From Ralstonia sp. UNC404CL21Col (GTDB lineage Bacteria > Pseudomonadota > Gammaproteobacteria > Burkholderiales > Burkholderiaceae), in contig NZ_JIBE01000004.1 of assembly GCF_000620465.1 (NCBI RefSeq), positions 1,426,001 to 1,490,000 of the forward strand: a DNA stretch of 64,000 nt. Direction: 5' to 3'. The first letter of the stretch is position 1, and the number at the start of each line of letters is the position of its first letter. Positions 51,649 through 60,016 of this stretch are shown here, in pieces. The position numbers were made by a program, and so were the translations under genes. The notes below the pieces were generated by a model. That model searched no databases and had not been told where the DNA came from. It saw nothing but the letters and a program-made list of their open reading frames with translations.

Positions 51649-52267
51649 GGCCTCGACGCAGGCCATGCTCGACAGCTGGCGCGCCAGCGGCGCGGACCGG
51701 CTGGACCGCGTGCGCTTTGGCTTCATCGAGGCATTGCATCGGCGTGCGGCCGGACAAACCGGCGAGGCGCGGCGCATTCTCGATGCGCGGCTCGACGAGC
51801 TGATCGCGGCCTACGCGGCAGACCTCGATCGCCCGACGGCAACGTCCGACGCGAGCGACGCAAAAGCGCCTGCCGACAGCGCGTTGGCCAAACTGCTGCG
51901 TGACATTGCCAGCCGGCAACGCACGGATGTCGGCGAGGCTTCGGATGGCGGATCTGGGCCTCATCCGCGTGCATTGCCGGAGCTGAAGATTCTCGAGGAC
52001 GTGCGCGACACGTGGTCCCGCGTCAGCGCCGAGAAACAGTTGCGCGACGCGCTGGACAAGGTGCCGGTCAATGCCGGTCCGCTGAATTCGAGCAGTCTTG
52101 TGCATCGTTCATTGCTATTGATGCGCGAGGTCTCACCCGATTATCTGCGGCAGTTTTTGTCGTATGTGGATGCGCTTTCGTGGCTGGAACGCATGAGCGG
52201 GGACGGCGCCGTCGGTGGTCAGGATGCGGCACGCGGCGGCGGAAAGGGGGCTCGCAAGGCGCGCTAG
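51635..52267 (+). CDS. DUF2894 family protein, last gene of motor-like operon
   Basis: A 210-residue protein of unknown function, predicted cytoplasmic. The GTG at 51635, preceded by GGTGGA, is preferred; the frame is open further upstream inside the OmpA gene. The N-terminal helix SRIEASTQAMLDSWRASGADRLDRVRFGFIEAL is followed by a variable linker and a C-terminal helical domain (LKILEDVRDTWSRVSAEKQLRDALDK, LLLMREVSPDYLRQFLSYVDALSWLERM). It ends Lys/Arg/Gly-rich. It lies immediately before a strong terminator, which closes the operon. It may act with DUF3348 as a cytosolic partner of the motor-like pair. Confidence 0.8.
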   Translation: MSRIEASTQAMLDSWRASGADRLDRVRFGFIEALHRRAAGQTGEARRILDARLDELIAAYAADLDRPTATSDASDAKAPADSALAKLLRDIASRQRTDVGEASDGGSGPHPRALPELKILEDVRDTWSRVSAEKQLRDALDKVPVNAGPLNSSSLVHRSLLLMREVSPDYLRQFLSYVDALSWLERMSGDGAVGGQDAARGGGKGARKAR

Positions 52268-52338
52268 GCATCACAGCACAGCGCCTTCGGCCATGCCGAT
52301 TGGTCCGCGCCTGCTGCGTCTTCCGACCGGCAAGCACG

Positions 52339-52366
52339 AAAAAAAGGGAGCCGAGGCTCCCTTTTT
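52339..52366. terminator. Bidirectional intrinsic terminator
   Basis: Perfect 7-bp stem GGGAGCC/GGCTCCC with a GA loop (52346-52361), flanked by seven A on the left and five T on the right, so it works on both strands. It separates the DUF2894 gene (plus) from the convergent HU-like gene (minus). Confidence 0.92.
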
Positions 52367-52380
52367 CTTTGCGCTGGCGA

Positions 52381-52806
52381 TCAGCCGTTGAGGGCTGCGT
52401 CCTTGACCTTTTTCAGGGCGCGGACCTTGACGCGCACGGTTGCCGGTTTGGCTTCGAACCACTGCTCCAGACCGGTGAAGGGGTTCTTGCCGAAGCGGCG
52501 CTTCGTTGCCGGCACCTTGACCGACGTCACCTTGAAGAGGCCGGGCAGCGTGAATTCGCCGACGCCCTTCTTGTGCAGCGAAGCCACGATGGTGTTCTCC
52601 AGATGGAGCAGCACCGCCTTCACCGCCTTGGCGTCGACGGCAGCCTGTTCAGCCAGATGGCTCACCAGGCTCGCCTTGGTGAACGTGTCCTTCAAGGGCT
52701 TGAGAGTCGGCGTCGTTGCAGCAGGCTTCTTTGCTGGCGCGGCCTTCTTTGCCGGCGAGGCCTTCTTTGCGGCGGTCTTGGCAGCGGTCTTGGTTTTGGT
52801 GGCCAT
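52381..52806 (-). CDS. HU-like DNA-binding protein with Lys/Ala-rich N-terminal tail
   Basis: A 141-residue nucleoid protein. Residues 1-50 are a histone-H1-like tail rich in Lys, Ala, Pro and Thr (repeated AKK and AAK units). Residues about 52-141 resemble the HU/IHF fold: TFTKASLVSHLAEQ, VGEFTLPGLFKV and GKNPFTGLEQWFEAK, close to the R-N-P DNA-arm region. An HU of this kind with a basic tail is known in Burkholderia and Ralstonia. The ATG at 52806 starts the tail. It compacts DNA or regulates many genes. It is divergent from the DUF2252 gene. Confidence 0.9.
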   Translation of the reverse strand: MATKTKTAAKTAAKKASPAKKAAPAKKPAATTPTLKPLKDTFTKASLVSHLAEQAAVDAKAVKAVLLHLENTIVASLHKKGVGEFTLPGLFKVTSVKVPATKRRFGKNPFTGLEQWFEAKPATVRVKVRALKKVKDAALNG

Positions 52807-52999
52807 AGTGAAAATAGATGGTTGGGTAAAGTTGACCATTCAATGGAAGCGACGCCTGTGCAGCGCGCTTCGAGCAAGCATAGCAAAGGTTGAGCGCCGT
52901 GGAAGCGTTATCTAGGCTGTTTTGAGGCTGCGGAACGCTTATTGCAAGGGATTTCGGGCGTGTATCACCCAGCTGAAGCATCCCGGGTTCAGCACAGAC

Positions 53000-54202
53000 A
53001 TGCCCCAACGTAAATCGTCGCAGAGCGTGGTGAGCCCCAAAAACCGCGCCCCCATACTCGCCCAGCTGCGCCAATCGAAGATGACGCGCTCCACCCATGC
53101 GTACGTTCGCGGCAGCACCGTAAAGTTCTACGAGTGGCTGAGCGAGGTGCAGTCGCACACGTTTCCCGAGGGGCCCACCATCTGGATTTGCGGCGATTGC
53201 CATGTCGGCAACCTCGGCCCGATCGGCGATGCTTCCGGCGCCACGCGCATACAGATCCGCGATCTGGACCAGACGGTGCTCGGCAATCCCGCGCACGACC
53301 TGATCCGGCTTGGCGTTTCGCTGGCGACGGCCGCGCGCGGGTCCGACCTGCCAGGCATCGTGACGGCAAGAATGGTCGAGGCGCTGATGGCCGGCTACCT
53401 GAACGGCATCGACCCGGATGCGGCGGTGCATCTGCCGCCGCGCCCCGCATCCGTGCGCACCGCCATGAAGGCCGCGACCGCGCGTACGTGGAAACAGCTG
53501 GCCAGGGAGCGGCTTGATGACACGTCTCCAACCATTCCGCTCGGGCGCCATTTCTGGCCGCTCTCCCGCGAAGAGCGGCGCGAACTGAAGCACCTGGTGA
53601 GCCAGCATGAAGTGCTTGCCCTCGTGGCGCGTCTTTACGAGATGCCCGGCGAGGCGTTGGTCAGCATCGTCGACGCGGCGTACTGGGTCAAAGGGTGCAG
53701 CTCGCTCGGGCGGCGGCGCTATGCCGTCTTGTTGGCCGTCGATCAGGACCGCGGGCCGCGATATCGGCTGATTGATATCAAGGAGGCGGCCAAGGCTGCA
53801 GCGCCCAGCGCGTCTACCGCCGAAATGCCACGGTTGAATGGCGAACGCGTGGTGACGGGCGCGCGCCGTCTTTCTCCCGATCTGGGCGATCGAATGGCTT
53901 GGGGAAGCATGCTGGGCAGCAGTTTTTTCATGCGCGAGCTGCAGCCGCAAGACCTGAAGCTGTCGGTCGACAAGCTGGAGCACAAGGACGCCACCGTCCT
54001 GGCCGCGTATCTGGGCAACGTCGTCGGCCTGGCGCATGGCAGCCAGATGCCGCGGGATGTTGCGAAGGCATGGCACCGTGAACTGCGGGCACGCCATGGG
54101 CGCTCCATCAACGCGCCGTTCTGGCTCTGGTCTTCGATTGTCGATCTGCTTGGACTGCACGAGCGGCAGTACCTCGAGCACTGTCGCGCCTGGGCAGGCT
54201 GA
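53000..54202 (+). CDS. DUF2252 family protein (kinase-like fold)
   Basis: A 400-residue protein of a widely spread, poorly characterised family. GDCHVGNLGPIG (about 72-83) and IRDLDQTVLGNPAHDLIRL (about 93-111) resemble the catalytic loop and metal-binding Asp of aminoglycoside/choline-kinase-like folds. The middle has KGCSSLGRRRYAVLLAV and the C-terminus FFMRELQPQDLKL. Phosphotransferase activity is suggested by the fold but not established. The ATG at 53000 begins the typical MPQRKSSQ. It has no operon partner. Confidence 0.85.
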   Translation: MPQRKSSQSVVSPKNRAPILAQLRQSKMTRSTHAYVRGSTVKFYEWLSEVQSHTFPEGPTIWICGDCHVGNLGPIGDASGATRIQIRDLDQTVLGNPAHDLIRLGVSLATAARGSDLPGIVTARMVEALMAGYLNGIDPDAAVHLPPRPASVRTAMKAATARTWKQLARERLDDTSPTIPLGRHFWPLSREERRELKHLVSQHEVLALVARLYEMPGEALVSIVDAAYWVKGCSSLGRRRYAVLLAVDQDRGPRYRLIDIKEAAKAAAPSASTAEMPRLNGERVVTGARRLSPDLGDRMAWGSMLGSSFFMRELQPQDLKLSVDKLEHKDATVLAAYLGNVVGLAHGSQMPRDVAKAWHRELRARHGRSINAPFWLWSSIVDLLGLHERQYLEHCRAWAG

Positions 54203-54336
54203 TCGGCTCTGCTGCGTCCCTTCACTGGCATAAACGCTGCTATCGAACTTTCGGGGCCATCGCGAGCCGACGATGGCCGATTGCGCTCGGCGCTCGGCTG
54301 CCGAAGTGCGCAAGTAGACAGCGACAAGGAGGCGCG

Positions 54337-55209
54337 ATGTACGTAGTGATGGGTGCAACCGGACATGTGGGAGCCGCGGTGGCGGAAACACTGCTGGCCA
54401 GTGGCGAAGACGTGACGATCCTGACCAGACGGCCGGAGCGTGCAGGTCGCTGGCGGGACAAAGGTGCATCGGTCGCGACGGCCGACGTGGAGGACGTCGC
54501 CTCGTTGAGGGCGGCATTCCGACGCGGGCGGCGCGCCTTCCTGCTCAATCCGCCCGCCGATATTGCCGGCGACACCGACGCTACAGAGCGCCGCACGATC
54601 GCCAACATCCTCGCCGCGCTGGAAAACTCCGGACTGGAGAAAGTGGTGGCCGCTTCAACTTTTGGCGCGCGCCCGGGGCAGGGCATCGGCGACCTCACCA
54701 CGCTGTGGGAGTTGGAGGAGGGCCTGCGTCGCCAGTCCATTCCGGCGGCCATCAATCGCGGCGCTTACTACATGAGCAACTGGGCCAGCATGCTCGAAAC
54801 CGTGGCGCAGACCGGCACGCTGCCGAGCATGTTCCCCGCCGACATGCGCATACCGATGGTCGCGCCCGCAGATCTTGGTGAGGCAGCCGCGGCGCGGCTT
54901 CTGACGCCGCCCGACGACGTGGGTGTGCGCTACGTCGAGGGCCCGCAGCGCTACACACCGCAGGACGTTGCGCAGGCCATGTCGCGCACGCTCGGCCGCG
55001 ACGTGGTGCTCGAAGTGGTGCCGCGCGACCGTTGGGAAGCCGTCTACAAAGGGCTCGGTTTCTCTGACGAGGCGGCTCGCGCCTACGCGAAGATGACGGC
55101 CGTGACGCTGGACGAGGGGTTCGACCAACCGGCGGCGGACGACGTGCTGGGCCATGTTTCGCTGGCTGACTTCATTGCAGCAGCGTGGGTACGCGCGGCC
55201 CACGCCTGA
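54337..55209 (+). CDS. NmrA-family NAD(P)H-binding protein
   Basis: A 290-residue atypical SDR starting MYVVMGATGHVGAAVAETLL, with the GATGHVG dinucleotide motif; the classical catalytic Tyr-x3-Lys is absent. It resembles NmrA-like quinone/azo reductase-type proteins. The strong AAGGAGG 5-11 bp upstream of the ATG suggests high expression. It may sense NADP(H) or reduce quinones. It converges on the second Nramp gene with a 33-bp gap that has no clear terminator. Confidence 0.88.
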   Translation: MYVVMGATGHVGAAVAETLLASGEDVTILTRRPERAGRWRDKGASVATADVEDVASLRAAFRRGRRAFLLNPPADIAGDTDATERRTIANILAALENSGLEKVVAASTFGARPGQGIGDLTTLWELEEGLRRQSIPAAINRGAYYMSNWASMLETVAQTGTLPSMFPADMRIPMVAPADLGEAAAARLLTPPDDVGVRYVEGPQRYTPQDVAQAMSRTLGRDVVLEVVPRDRWEAVYKGLGFSDEAARAYAKMTAVTLDEGFDQPAADDVLGHVSLADFIAAAWVRAAHA

Positions 55210-55242
55210 CCAGACCCGCTGCGCCGCCGCTGTCCCGCATCG

Positions 55243-56538
55243 CTAGGCGATGAGATGGACGAGCAGCGCGCCGTTCAACCCCGCCACCAGCACGGCCCCC
55301 ACCGTCGCCAGTCGCACCAGGCCGCGAGTGGCGGCATGCTGGCCCATCAGGTCTGGCCGGCGTGCCAGCCAGATCAGCGCCGCCATCGGAAACGGCACCA
55401 CCATGCTCAGCACCACCTGGCTGAGTACGAGCGCCCGTGTGACATCCATGCCCGCGCCGATGACGATGAACGCCGGCACCATGGTGATCAGTCGGCGCAT
55501 CCATACTGGCAGGCGCACACGCAGGAAGCCTTGCAACACCATCTGGCCCGCCATCGTGCCGACCACGGAGCTTGAGAGCCCCGATGCGATCAGCCCAACC
55601 AGAAACACCAGCCCGGCCGATGCTCCAAACAACGGCGCCAGGGTGATATAGGCATCCTCAATGCCGGCCACCTCCGCATGTGCGCCGTGAAATGCGCCTG
55701 CTGATACCACCACCATGGCGAGGTTGATGCAGCCCGCGGCGGCCAGCGCTGCCACCACCTCGCGGTTGGAATAGCGAAGCAGTTGCGACGTCTCTGACGC
55801 ACTCCGTGGGCGCACGCGCGTATTGACCAGTCCCGAATGGAGAAAGAGCGCGTGAGGCATCACCGTGGCCCCGACAATGCCGGCCGCCAACATGAACGCG
55901 TCGGGCGGCAGTGCTGTGGGAACGAAGGTTTGCCGCAGCGCCGCCGCCCACGAAACAGGCAAGATCCACACTTGGATGATGTAAGAGATACCGATGACGG
56001 CCACCAGCGCGCCAATCATCAGTTCAACGGAGCGGAAGCCCCGCCCCTGCAGCATCAGCAAAAGATAAGTCAGCACACCGGCGATGACCATGGCGTGCAG
56101 CAGAGGCATCCCGGTCAGGAGCGCGATGCCCACAGCGGCACCGACGAACTCGGCAAGGTCGGTCGCCATGGCGGCAAGCTCGCTGACGAACCACATGCCA
56201 AGACCGGCTGGCGCAGGCAGGTGCGTGCGGCAGAGCTGCGCCAGATTTTGGCCCGTCACGATGCCCACGCGTGCAGAGAGCATCTGGAACAGCATCGCCA
56301 CCAGGCTCGATGCCAGCACGACCCATAGCAGCTGATATCCGTAGCGGGCGCCGGCCTCGATGCCCGTGGCGATGTTGCCGGGGTCGGTATAGGCGACTGA
56401 CACCACCACGGCTGGACCAACGAACGGCGTGAACGTGCGCCAGCCCCGTCGGCGGCCTTCCAGCGCTGCGCGCGCCTGAGCGACGACGCTTCTCGATGCA
56501 GAAGAACTGTCGCGTTCAAGCGCGAGGGCGTCGTCCAT
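55243..56538 (-). CDS. mntH: Nramp-family divalent metal (Mn2+) transporter, copy 2
   Basis: A 431-residue proton-coupled metal importer. TM1 carries DPGN (VAYTDPGNIATGIEAG) and TM6 MPHALFLHSG with the metal-selecting Met. The ATG at 56538 has GGAG upstream; the longer frame runs into the catalase leader. It is divergent from the manganese catalase gene 144 bp away, a sign that it supplies Mn for that enzyme. It differs widely from the Nramp at 4161, so the two are old paralogues. The spacer contains paired repeats that could couple both promoters. Confidence 0.93.
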   Translation of the reverse strand: MDDALALERDSSSASRSVVAQARAALEGRRRGWRTFTPFVGPAVVVSVAYTDPGNIATGIEAGARYGYQLLWVVLASSLVAMLFQMLSARVGIVTGQNLAQLCRTHLPAPAGLGMWFVSELAAMATDLAEFVGAAVGIALLTGMPLLHAMVIAGVLTYLLLMLQGRGFRSVELMIGALVAVIGISYIIQVWILPVSWAAALRQTFVPTALPPDAFMLAAGIVGATVMPHALFLHSGLVNTRVRPRSASETSQLLRYSNREVVAALAAAGCINLAMVVVSAGAFHGAHAEVAGIEDAYITLAPLFGASAGLVFLVGLIASGLSSSVVGTMAGQMVLQGFLRVRLPVWMRRLITMVPAFIVIGAGMDVTRALVLSQVVLSMVVPFPMAALIWLARRPDLMGQHAATRGLVRLATVGAVLVAGLNGALLVHLIA

Positions 56539-56573
56539 GGGTGCTCCGGGAGATAGGCGGCGCAAGGCCCTTC

Positions 56574-56618
56574 GCAACGCGCGTACCCGACGGCGCAACG
56601 CGAGGCGTGCGGTACGCG
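56574..56618. promoter_or_regulatory. Interleaved repeats between the Nramp gene and Mn catalase gene
   Basis: GCAACGCG is repeated at 56574-56581 and 56595-56602 (21-bp period, two helical turns), and CGCGTACC (56580-56587) is matched inversely by GGTACGCG (56611-56618). They lie in the middle of the divergent 144-bp spacer, so one regulator could control both genes. No known OxyR, Fur or MntR box is recognised. Confidence 0.45.
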
Positions 56619-56682
56619 ATGGAACGGGTGTTGCGGAAAGGGTTGCGCCATGAAGGCATCCACCCATTCCCGGAGAACATCC

Positions 56683-57552
56683 ATGTTCATGCACAACAAG
56701 CGATTGCAATACACCGTTCGGGTCAGCGAATCCGATCCCGGACTGGCCAATCTGCTGCTGGAGCAGTTCGGTGGCCCGCAAGGCGAGCTTGCCGCAGCGA
56801 TGCGCTACTTCACGCAAGCCGTTGCAGAAGAGGATGCAGGCCGCAAGGACATGCTGTACGACATCGCGACGGAAGAGCTCAGTCACCTCGAGATCATCGG
56901 CTCCATCGTCGCCATGTTGAATCGCGGTGCCAAAGGCGAACTGGCCGAAGCGGTGGATGAGCAGGCGGAGTTGTATCGCAAGCTCAATGGCGCTGGTAAC
57001 GACAGCCATGTGACGCAGGTGCTCTATGGCGGGGGCCCATCGCTGACGAACTCCGGAGGCGTTCCATGGACGGCCGCCTACATCGATTCGATCGGCGAGC
57101 CGACGGCGGACCTGCGCTCGAACATTGCAGCCGAAGCGCGCGCCAAGATCATCTACGAACGATTAATCAACGTCACCGATGACCCGGGTGTGCGCGAAGC
57201 ACTTGGCTTTCTCATGACGCGCGAGGTGGCGCACCAGAAGTCGTTCGAGAAGGCGCTCTACGCCATCAACGGCAACTTCCCGCCGGGCAAGCTGCCGCCG
57301 GTGCCGGAGTTCAGCGATGCGTATTTCAAGATGTCGCGCGGTGGCCCCATCGTGCAAGCGCCGTGGAATAGCGGCACGGGTCTTGAGCTGGTCGCAGACC
57401 CGCCGGTGCCTGCGGACGGCGGAGACGGCAACGCATCGGTCAACCTCACCGATGCCGAACTCGAAACGCTGGAGGCCATGAAGACGCGTCTGGCTTCAGA
57501 CCCGGCGGTCGATCCGACCACCGGCGCGGAGCTTGGTGAGGGGAAGGCGTAA
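56683..57552 (+). CDS. Manganese catalase (non-haem)
   Basis: A 289-residue di-manganese catalase that splits hydrogen peroxide. The ferritin-like four-helix bundle carries the metal ligands in GELAAAMRYFTQAVAEEDAG, TEELSHLEIIG, ARAKIIYERL and TREVAHQKSFEKAL. The C-terminal extension is Gly/Asp-rich. The ATG at 56683 (MFMHNKRLQY) with GGAG is preferred over 56650. It is divergent from a Mn-type Nramp and followed by a strong hairpin. Such catalases in Proteobacteria often belong to general-stress or desiccation gene sets. Confidence 0.93.
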   Translation: MFMHNKRLQYTVRVSESDPGLANLLLEQFGGPQGELAAAMRYFTQAVAEEDAGRKDMLYDIATEELSHLEIIGSIVAMLNRGAKGELAEAVDEQAELYRKLNGAGNDSHVTQVLYGGGPSLTNSGGVPWTAAYIDSIGEPTADLRSNIAAEARAKIIYERLINVTDDPGVREALGFLMTREVAHQKSFEKALYAINGNFPPGKLPPVPEFSDAYFKMSRGGPIVQAPWNSGTGLELVADPPVPADGGDGNASVNLTDAELETLEAMKTRLASDPAVDPTTGAELGEGKA

Positions 57553-57561
57553 CGACCGCCT

Positions 57562-57593
57562 CCAGGCCCGGGCAAAGCGCCGCCCGGGCCTGG
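57562..57593. terminator. Strong 12-bp hairpin after Mn catalase
   Basis: Perfect stem CCAGGCCCGGGC/GCCCGGGCCTGG with an 8-base loop, 9 bp after the catalase stop. No T-run follows on either strand, so it may be a factor-dependent terminator or an mRNA-stabilising 3' structure. Confidence 0.7.
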
Positions 57594-57651
57594 ACGTTGC
57601 GTCTACGCCAGGAACAGCCCGTTTCAAGCACGAACAGACATGGAGACGCTC

Positions 57652-57822
57652 ATGCATATGCAAGAACTCCTTGCGATCGCGGCGCTCACTCTTGCCGTGA
57701 TTGCCATGTATTCGCTCGCCCGCGGCTTGCCTGCCGGCGTGTTCGGGGCCGGTGTGCAATCCGTCGCGCCGGTGTATTCGGGTGTTCAGCCCCCGCACCC
57801 ATTCCTGAACGGAAAGCGATGA
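57652..57822 (+). CDS. Small membrane protein, unknown
   Basis: A predicted 56-residue protein starting MHMQELLAIAALTLAVIAMYSLA; one hydrophobic segment then a Pro/Gly-rich end (SVAPVYSGVQPPHPF). The ATG at 57652 has GGAG 9 bp upstream; an ATG at 57640 would add four residues. It overlaps the next gene by 4 bp (ATGA), so both are translated together. It follows the catalase hairpin. Probably a stress-related inner-membrane small protein; not recognised. Confidence 0.6.
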   Translation: MHMQELLAIAALTLAVIAMYSLARGLPAGVFGAGVQSVAPVYSGVQPPHPFLNGKR

Positions 57823-58064
57823 TGCAGAACGAGACGACGCACGAAGGCGAAGCGCGCTTCGAGTGTGCGGGCCAGACCGTGACGGTGACTGCGGAGCAGG
57901 ACGCGCAGGGCGTGTGGGTGCCCCGCATCTCAGTCGCAAACGGGGCGCGGCAGTTCGAAATCCGAGAAATATCCCAGACATGGCGAGGCTGGCACACCGA
58001 AGGCGAGGCCGTTCGAGACGGCATGGAGCAAGCCCGGCTGCTGCTCACGCATGGGCGGTCCTGA
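57819..58064 (+). CDS. Small hypothetical protein
   Basis: An 81-residue soluble protein starting MMQNETTHEGEARFECAGQT. Predicted beta-rich N-terminal half (VTVTAEQDAQGVWVPRISVA) and a helical end (GEAVRDGMEQARLLL). It overlaps the preceding membrane protein and is followed by an alcohol dehydrogenase after 89 bp. I do not recognise it beyond a possible small conserved Burkholderiales family. The much longer upstream frame is a shadow. Confidence 0.6.
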   Translation: MMQNETTHEGEARFECAGQTVTVTAEQDAQGVWVPRISVANGARQFEIREISQTWRGWHTEGEAVRDGMEQARLLLTHGRS

Positions 58065-58153
58065 GTTTTGAACCACGCAACTGAACCGCGCAACTGCGCG
58101 CCACGGCTTCGGCATGACGCCGTCGCCCCGACAGAATCGACAAGGAGTTTGTG

Positions 58154-59323
58154 ATGAAGGCACTCTGCTGGCACGGCAAACATGACATCCGCTGCGACAC
58201 CGTTCCGGACCCGACGATCCAACACGGCCGCGACGCCATCATCAAGGTCACGGCGTGCGCCATCTGCGGGTCGGACTTGCACCTCTTCGACGGTGTCATG
58301 CCCGGCATGGAAAGCGGCGATGTGGTCGGCCACGAAACGATGGGCGAAGTCGTGGAAGTGGGGCCCGAGAACACCAAGCTGAAGGTCGGCGACCGCGTTG
58401 TGGTGCCGTTCACCATTTCCTGCGGCGAGTGCTTTTTCTGCAAACGCGGGTTCTATTCCGGATGCGAGCGAACCAACCCTGACCACGCCAAGGCCGCCAA
58501 GCTGTGGGGTCATTCACCGGCAGGTTTGTTCGGCTACTCGCACCTGCTGGGCGGATATGCCGGCGGCCAGGCGGAATATCTGCGTGTGCCGTACGCAGAC
58601 GTGGGGCCCATTCGCGTGCCGGAGGGCGTGGACGACGAGACCTTGTTGTTCCTGTCGGACATCTTCCCCACCGGCTACATGGCCGCCGAGAATTGCAATA
58701 TCCAGCCCGGCGACACCATCGCCGTGTGGGGTTGCGGCCCCGTTGGGCAGTTCGCGATCCGCAGCGCGTTCCTGCTGGGCGCGGAACGCGTGATCGCCAT
58801 CGATACAGTGCCCGAGCGCTTGGCCATGGCCCGCGCGGCCGGCGCACAGACGCTCGATTTCAAAGCCAGCGATGTGCAGGAGGCGCTCAACGAAATGACG
58901 CAGGGCCGCGGCCCCGATGCCTGTATCGATGCAGTGGGCACGGAGCCCGAGACGACCGCCAGCTTCGACTCCGTGGTCGACCGCATCAAGGTCGCCACCG
59001 CGCTCGGTACGGATCGGCCCCACGTGCTGCGGCAGGCCATTCAGTGCTGCCGCAACTTCGGTACGGTCTCGATCGTCGGCGTGTATGGCGGGTTGCTCGA
59101 CAAGGTGCCGTTTGGCTCGGCCATCAATCGCGGGCTGACGTTCCGGATGGCGCAAACACCGGTTCAGCGGTATCTGCCGTTGTTGCTCGAACGCATTGAG
59201 CGGGGCGAGATCGACCCGTCGTTCGTGGTGACGCATCGCGGCACGCTGGCGGATGGCCCAGACCTGTACAAAACCTTCCGCGACAAGCAGGACGGATGCG
59301 TGAAGGTGGTGCTCAAGCCCTGA
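58154..59323 (+). CDS. Zinc-dependent alcohol/formaldehyde dehydrogenase
   Basis: A 389-residue medium-chain dehydrogenase. Catalytic zinc ligands are Cys38 in CAICGSDLH and the His/Glu of GHETMGEV; the structural zinc is held by [15 protein letters not shown]. The Rossmann motif is [12 protein letters not shown]. It resembles glutathione-independent formaldehyde dehydrogenases and the stress-linked Zn-ADH of Burkholderiales. AAGGAG lies upstream of the ATG. It is in line with the catalase and small proteins, so it may be part of a stress operon. It converges on the repair cassette with a 33-bp gap. Confidence 0.92.
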   Translation: MKALCWHGKHDIRCDTVPDPTIQHGRDAIIKVTACAICGSDLHLFDGVMPGMESGDVVGHETMGEVVEVGPENTKLKVGDRVVVPFTISCGECFFCKRGFYSGCERTNPDHAKAAKLWGHSPAGLFGYSHLLGGYAGGQAEYLRVPYADVGPIRVPEGVDDETLLFLSDIFPTGYMAAENCNIQPGDTIAVWGCGPVGQFAIRSAFLLGAERVIAIDTVPERLAMARAAGAQTLDFKASDVQEALNEMTQGRGPDACIDAVGTEPETTASFDSVVDRIKVATALGTDRPHVLRQAIQCCRNFGTVSIVGVYGGLLDKVPFGSAINRGLTFRMAQTPVQRYLPLLLERIERGEIDPSFVVTHRGTLADGPDLYKTFRDKQDGCVKVVLKP

Positions 59324-59356
59324 TGCCAGCGGCGCATTTGCGTGGAAGGAAGCGCC

Positions 59357-60016
59357 CTAGCTGCGTAGCGGCCAGACGCAGTCGTCGGCGACGGCAAAAA
59401 GCGCTTCTCCGGGCGTGGCCGGCGCGGTCCACAAGCCGGTGAACTCGCCGAATGCGGGGAGCAGGGCGCCGGTCGCTCCAAACCGGAAACACGGCAGCCG
59501 GAGGCGGTCCCGAGCCGGTCCACTGATGACGACGCCCGGGTGCACATGGCCGGCGATGACGTAGCGACCGGGCACCGCCTGCGGCTCATGGCAGAGCGCG
59601 AAGGGGCCGATCCCCCACGGCTCTTCGACCACGTTGAAGCGCAGGTCCGCAGGTGGGTCGCCCGCATGGCGGTCGTGGTTGCCGCGGACCAGCGTGCATG
59701 CGACCTCGGCGTGGCGCGCGCGCCAGGCGGCGAGTGCATCGATGGCGGCGTGCGCCTCGCGCGCGTGGAGAAGGTCGCCCAGCCACGCGATATGCGCCAC
59801 CGGCAATCGGGCGAGCATGGCGTCTAGGCGGGCGACCGCCTGGCTGGTGCTGCCGGCCGGCACCGGCACCCCGCGCGCGCGAAAGGTCGCCGCCTTGCCG
59901 AAATGCGCATCGGCCACCATCAGCATGCGTTGCGCAGGCCACCAGAGCGCACGCTCGGGCAGCAGCCATACCGTCTCGCCTGCGCACTGCATGGCGACGT
60001 CATTGGGGGCAGTCAT
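59357..60016 (-). CDS. pdeM: Ligase-associated DNA-damage endonuclease/phosphoesterase
   Basis: A 219-residue calcineurin-like phosphoesterase. Metal motifs are VADAHFGK (D-x-H), WLGDLLHAR (GD), VRGNHDRH (GNHD) and GHVHPGV. It belongs to the ligase-associated group encoded with a helicase and an ATP-dependent ligase. It overlaps the helicase gene by 4 bp, so it is the last gene of the operon. It probably processes DNA ends. Confidence 0.93.
   Translation of the reverse strand: MTAPNDVAMQCAGETVWLLPERALWWPAQRMLMVADAHFGKAATFRARGVPVPAGSTSQAVARLDAMLARLPVAHIAWLGDLLHAREAHAAIDALAAWRARHAEVACTLVRGNHDRHAGDPPADLRFNVVEEPWGIGPFALCHEPQAVPGRYVIAGHVHPGVVISGPARDRLRLPCFRFGATGALLPAFGEFTGLWTAPATPGEALFAVADDCVWPLRS

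Noticed and set aside
47939-52267. A complete Zorya defence system
   Set aside because: Only the ZorA/ZorB-like architecture is present. No ZorC/ZorD helicase-nuclease or ZorE HNH gene is seen; the flanking proteins are DUF3348 and DUF2894, so the label is not justified.
52649-54517. 622-residue minus-strand frame opposite DUF2252
   Set aside because: It runs across the HU-like gene start and DUF2252 and has the Arg/Pro/Ala-rich composition of antisense frames; no domain is visible.
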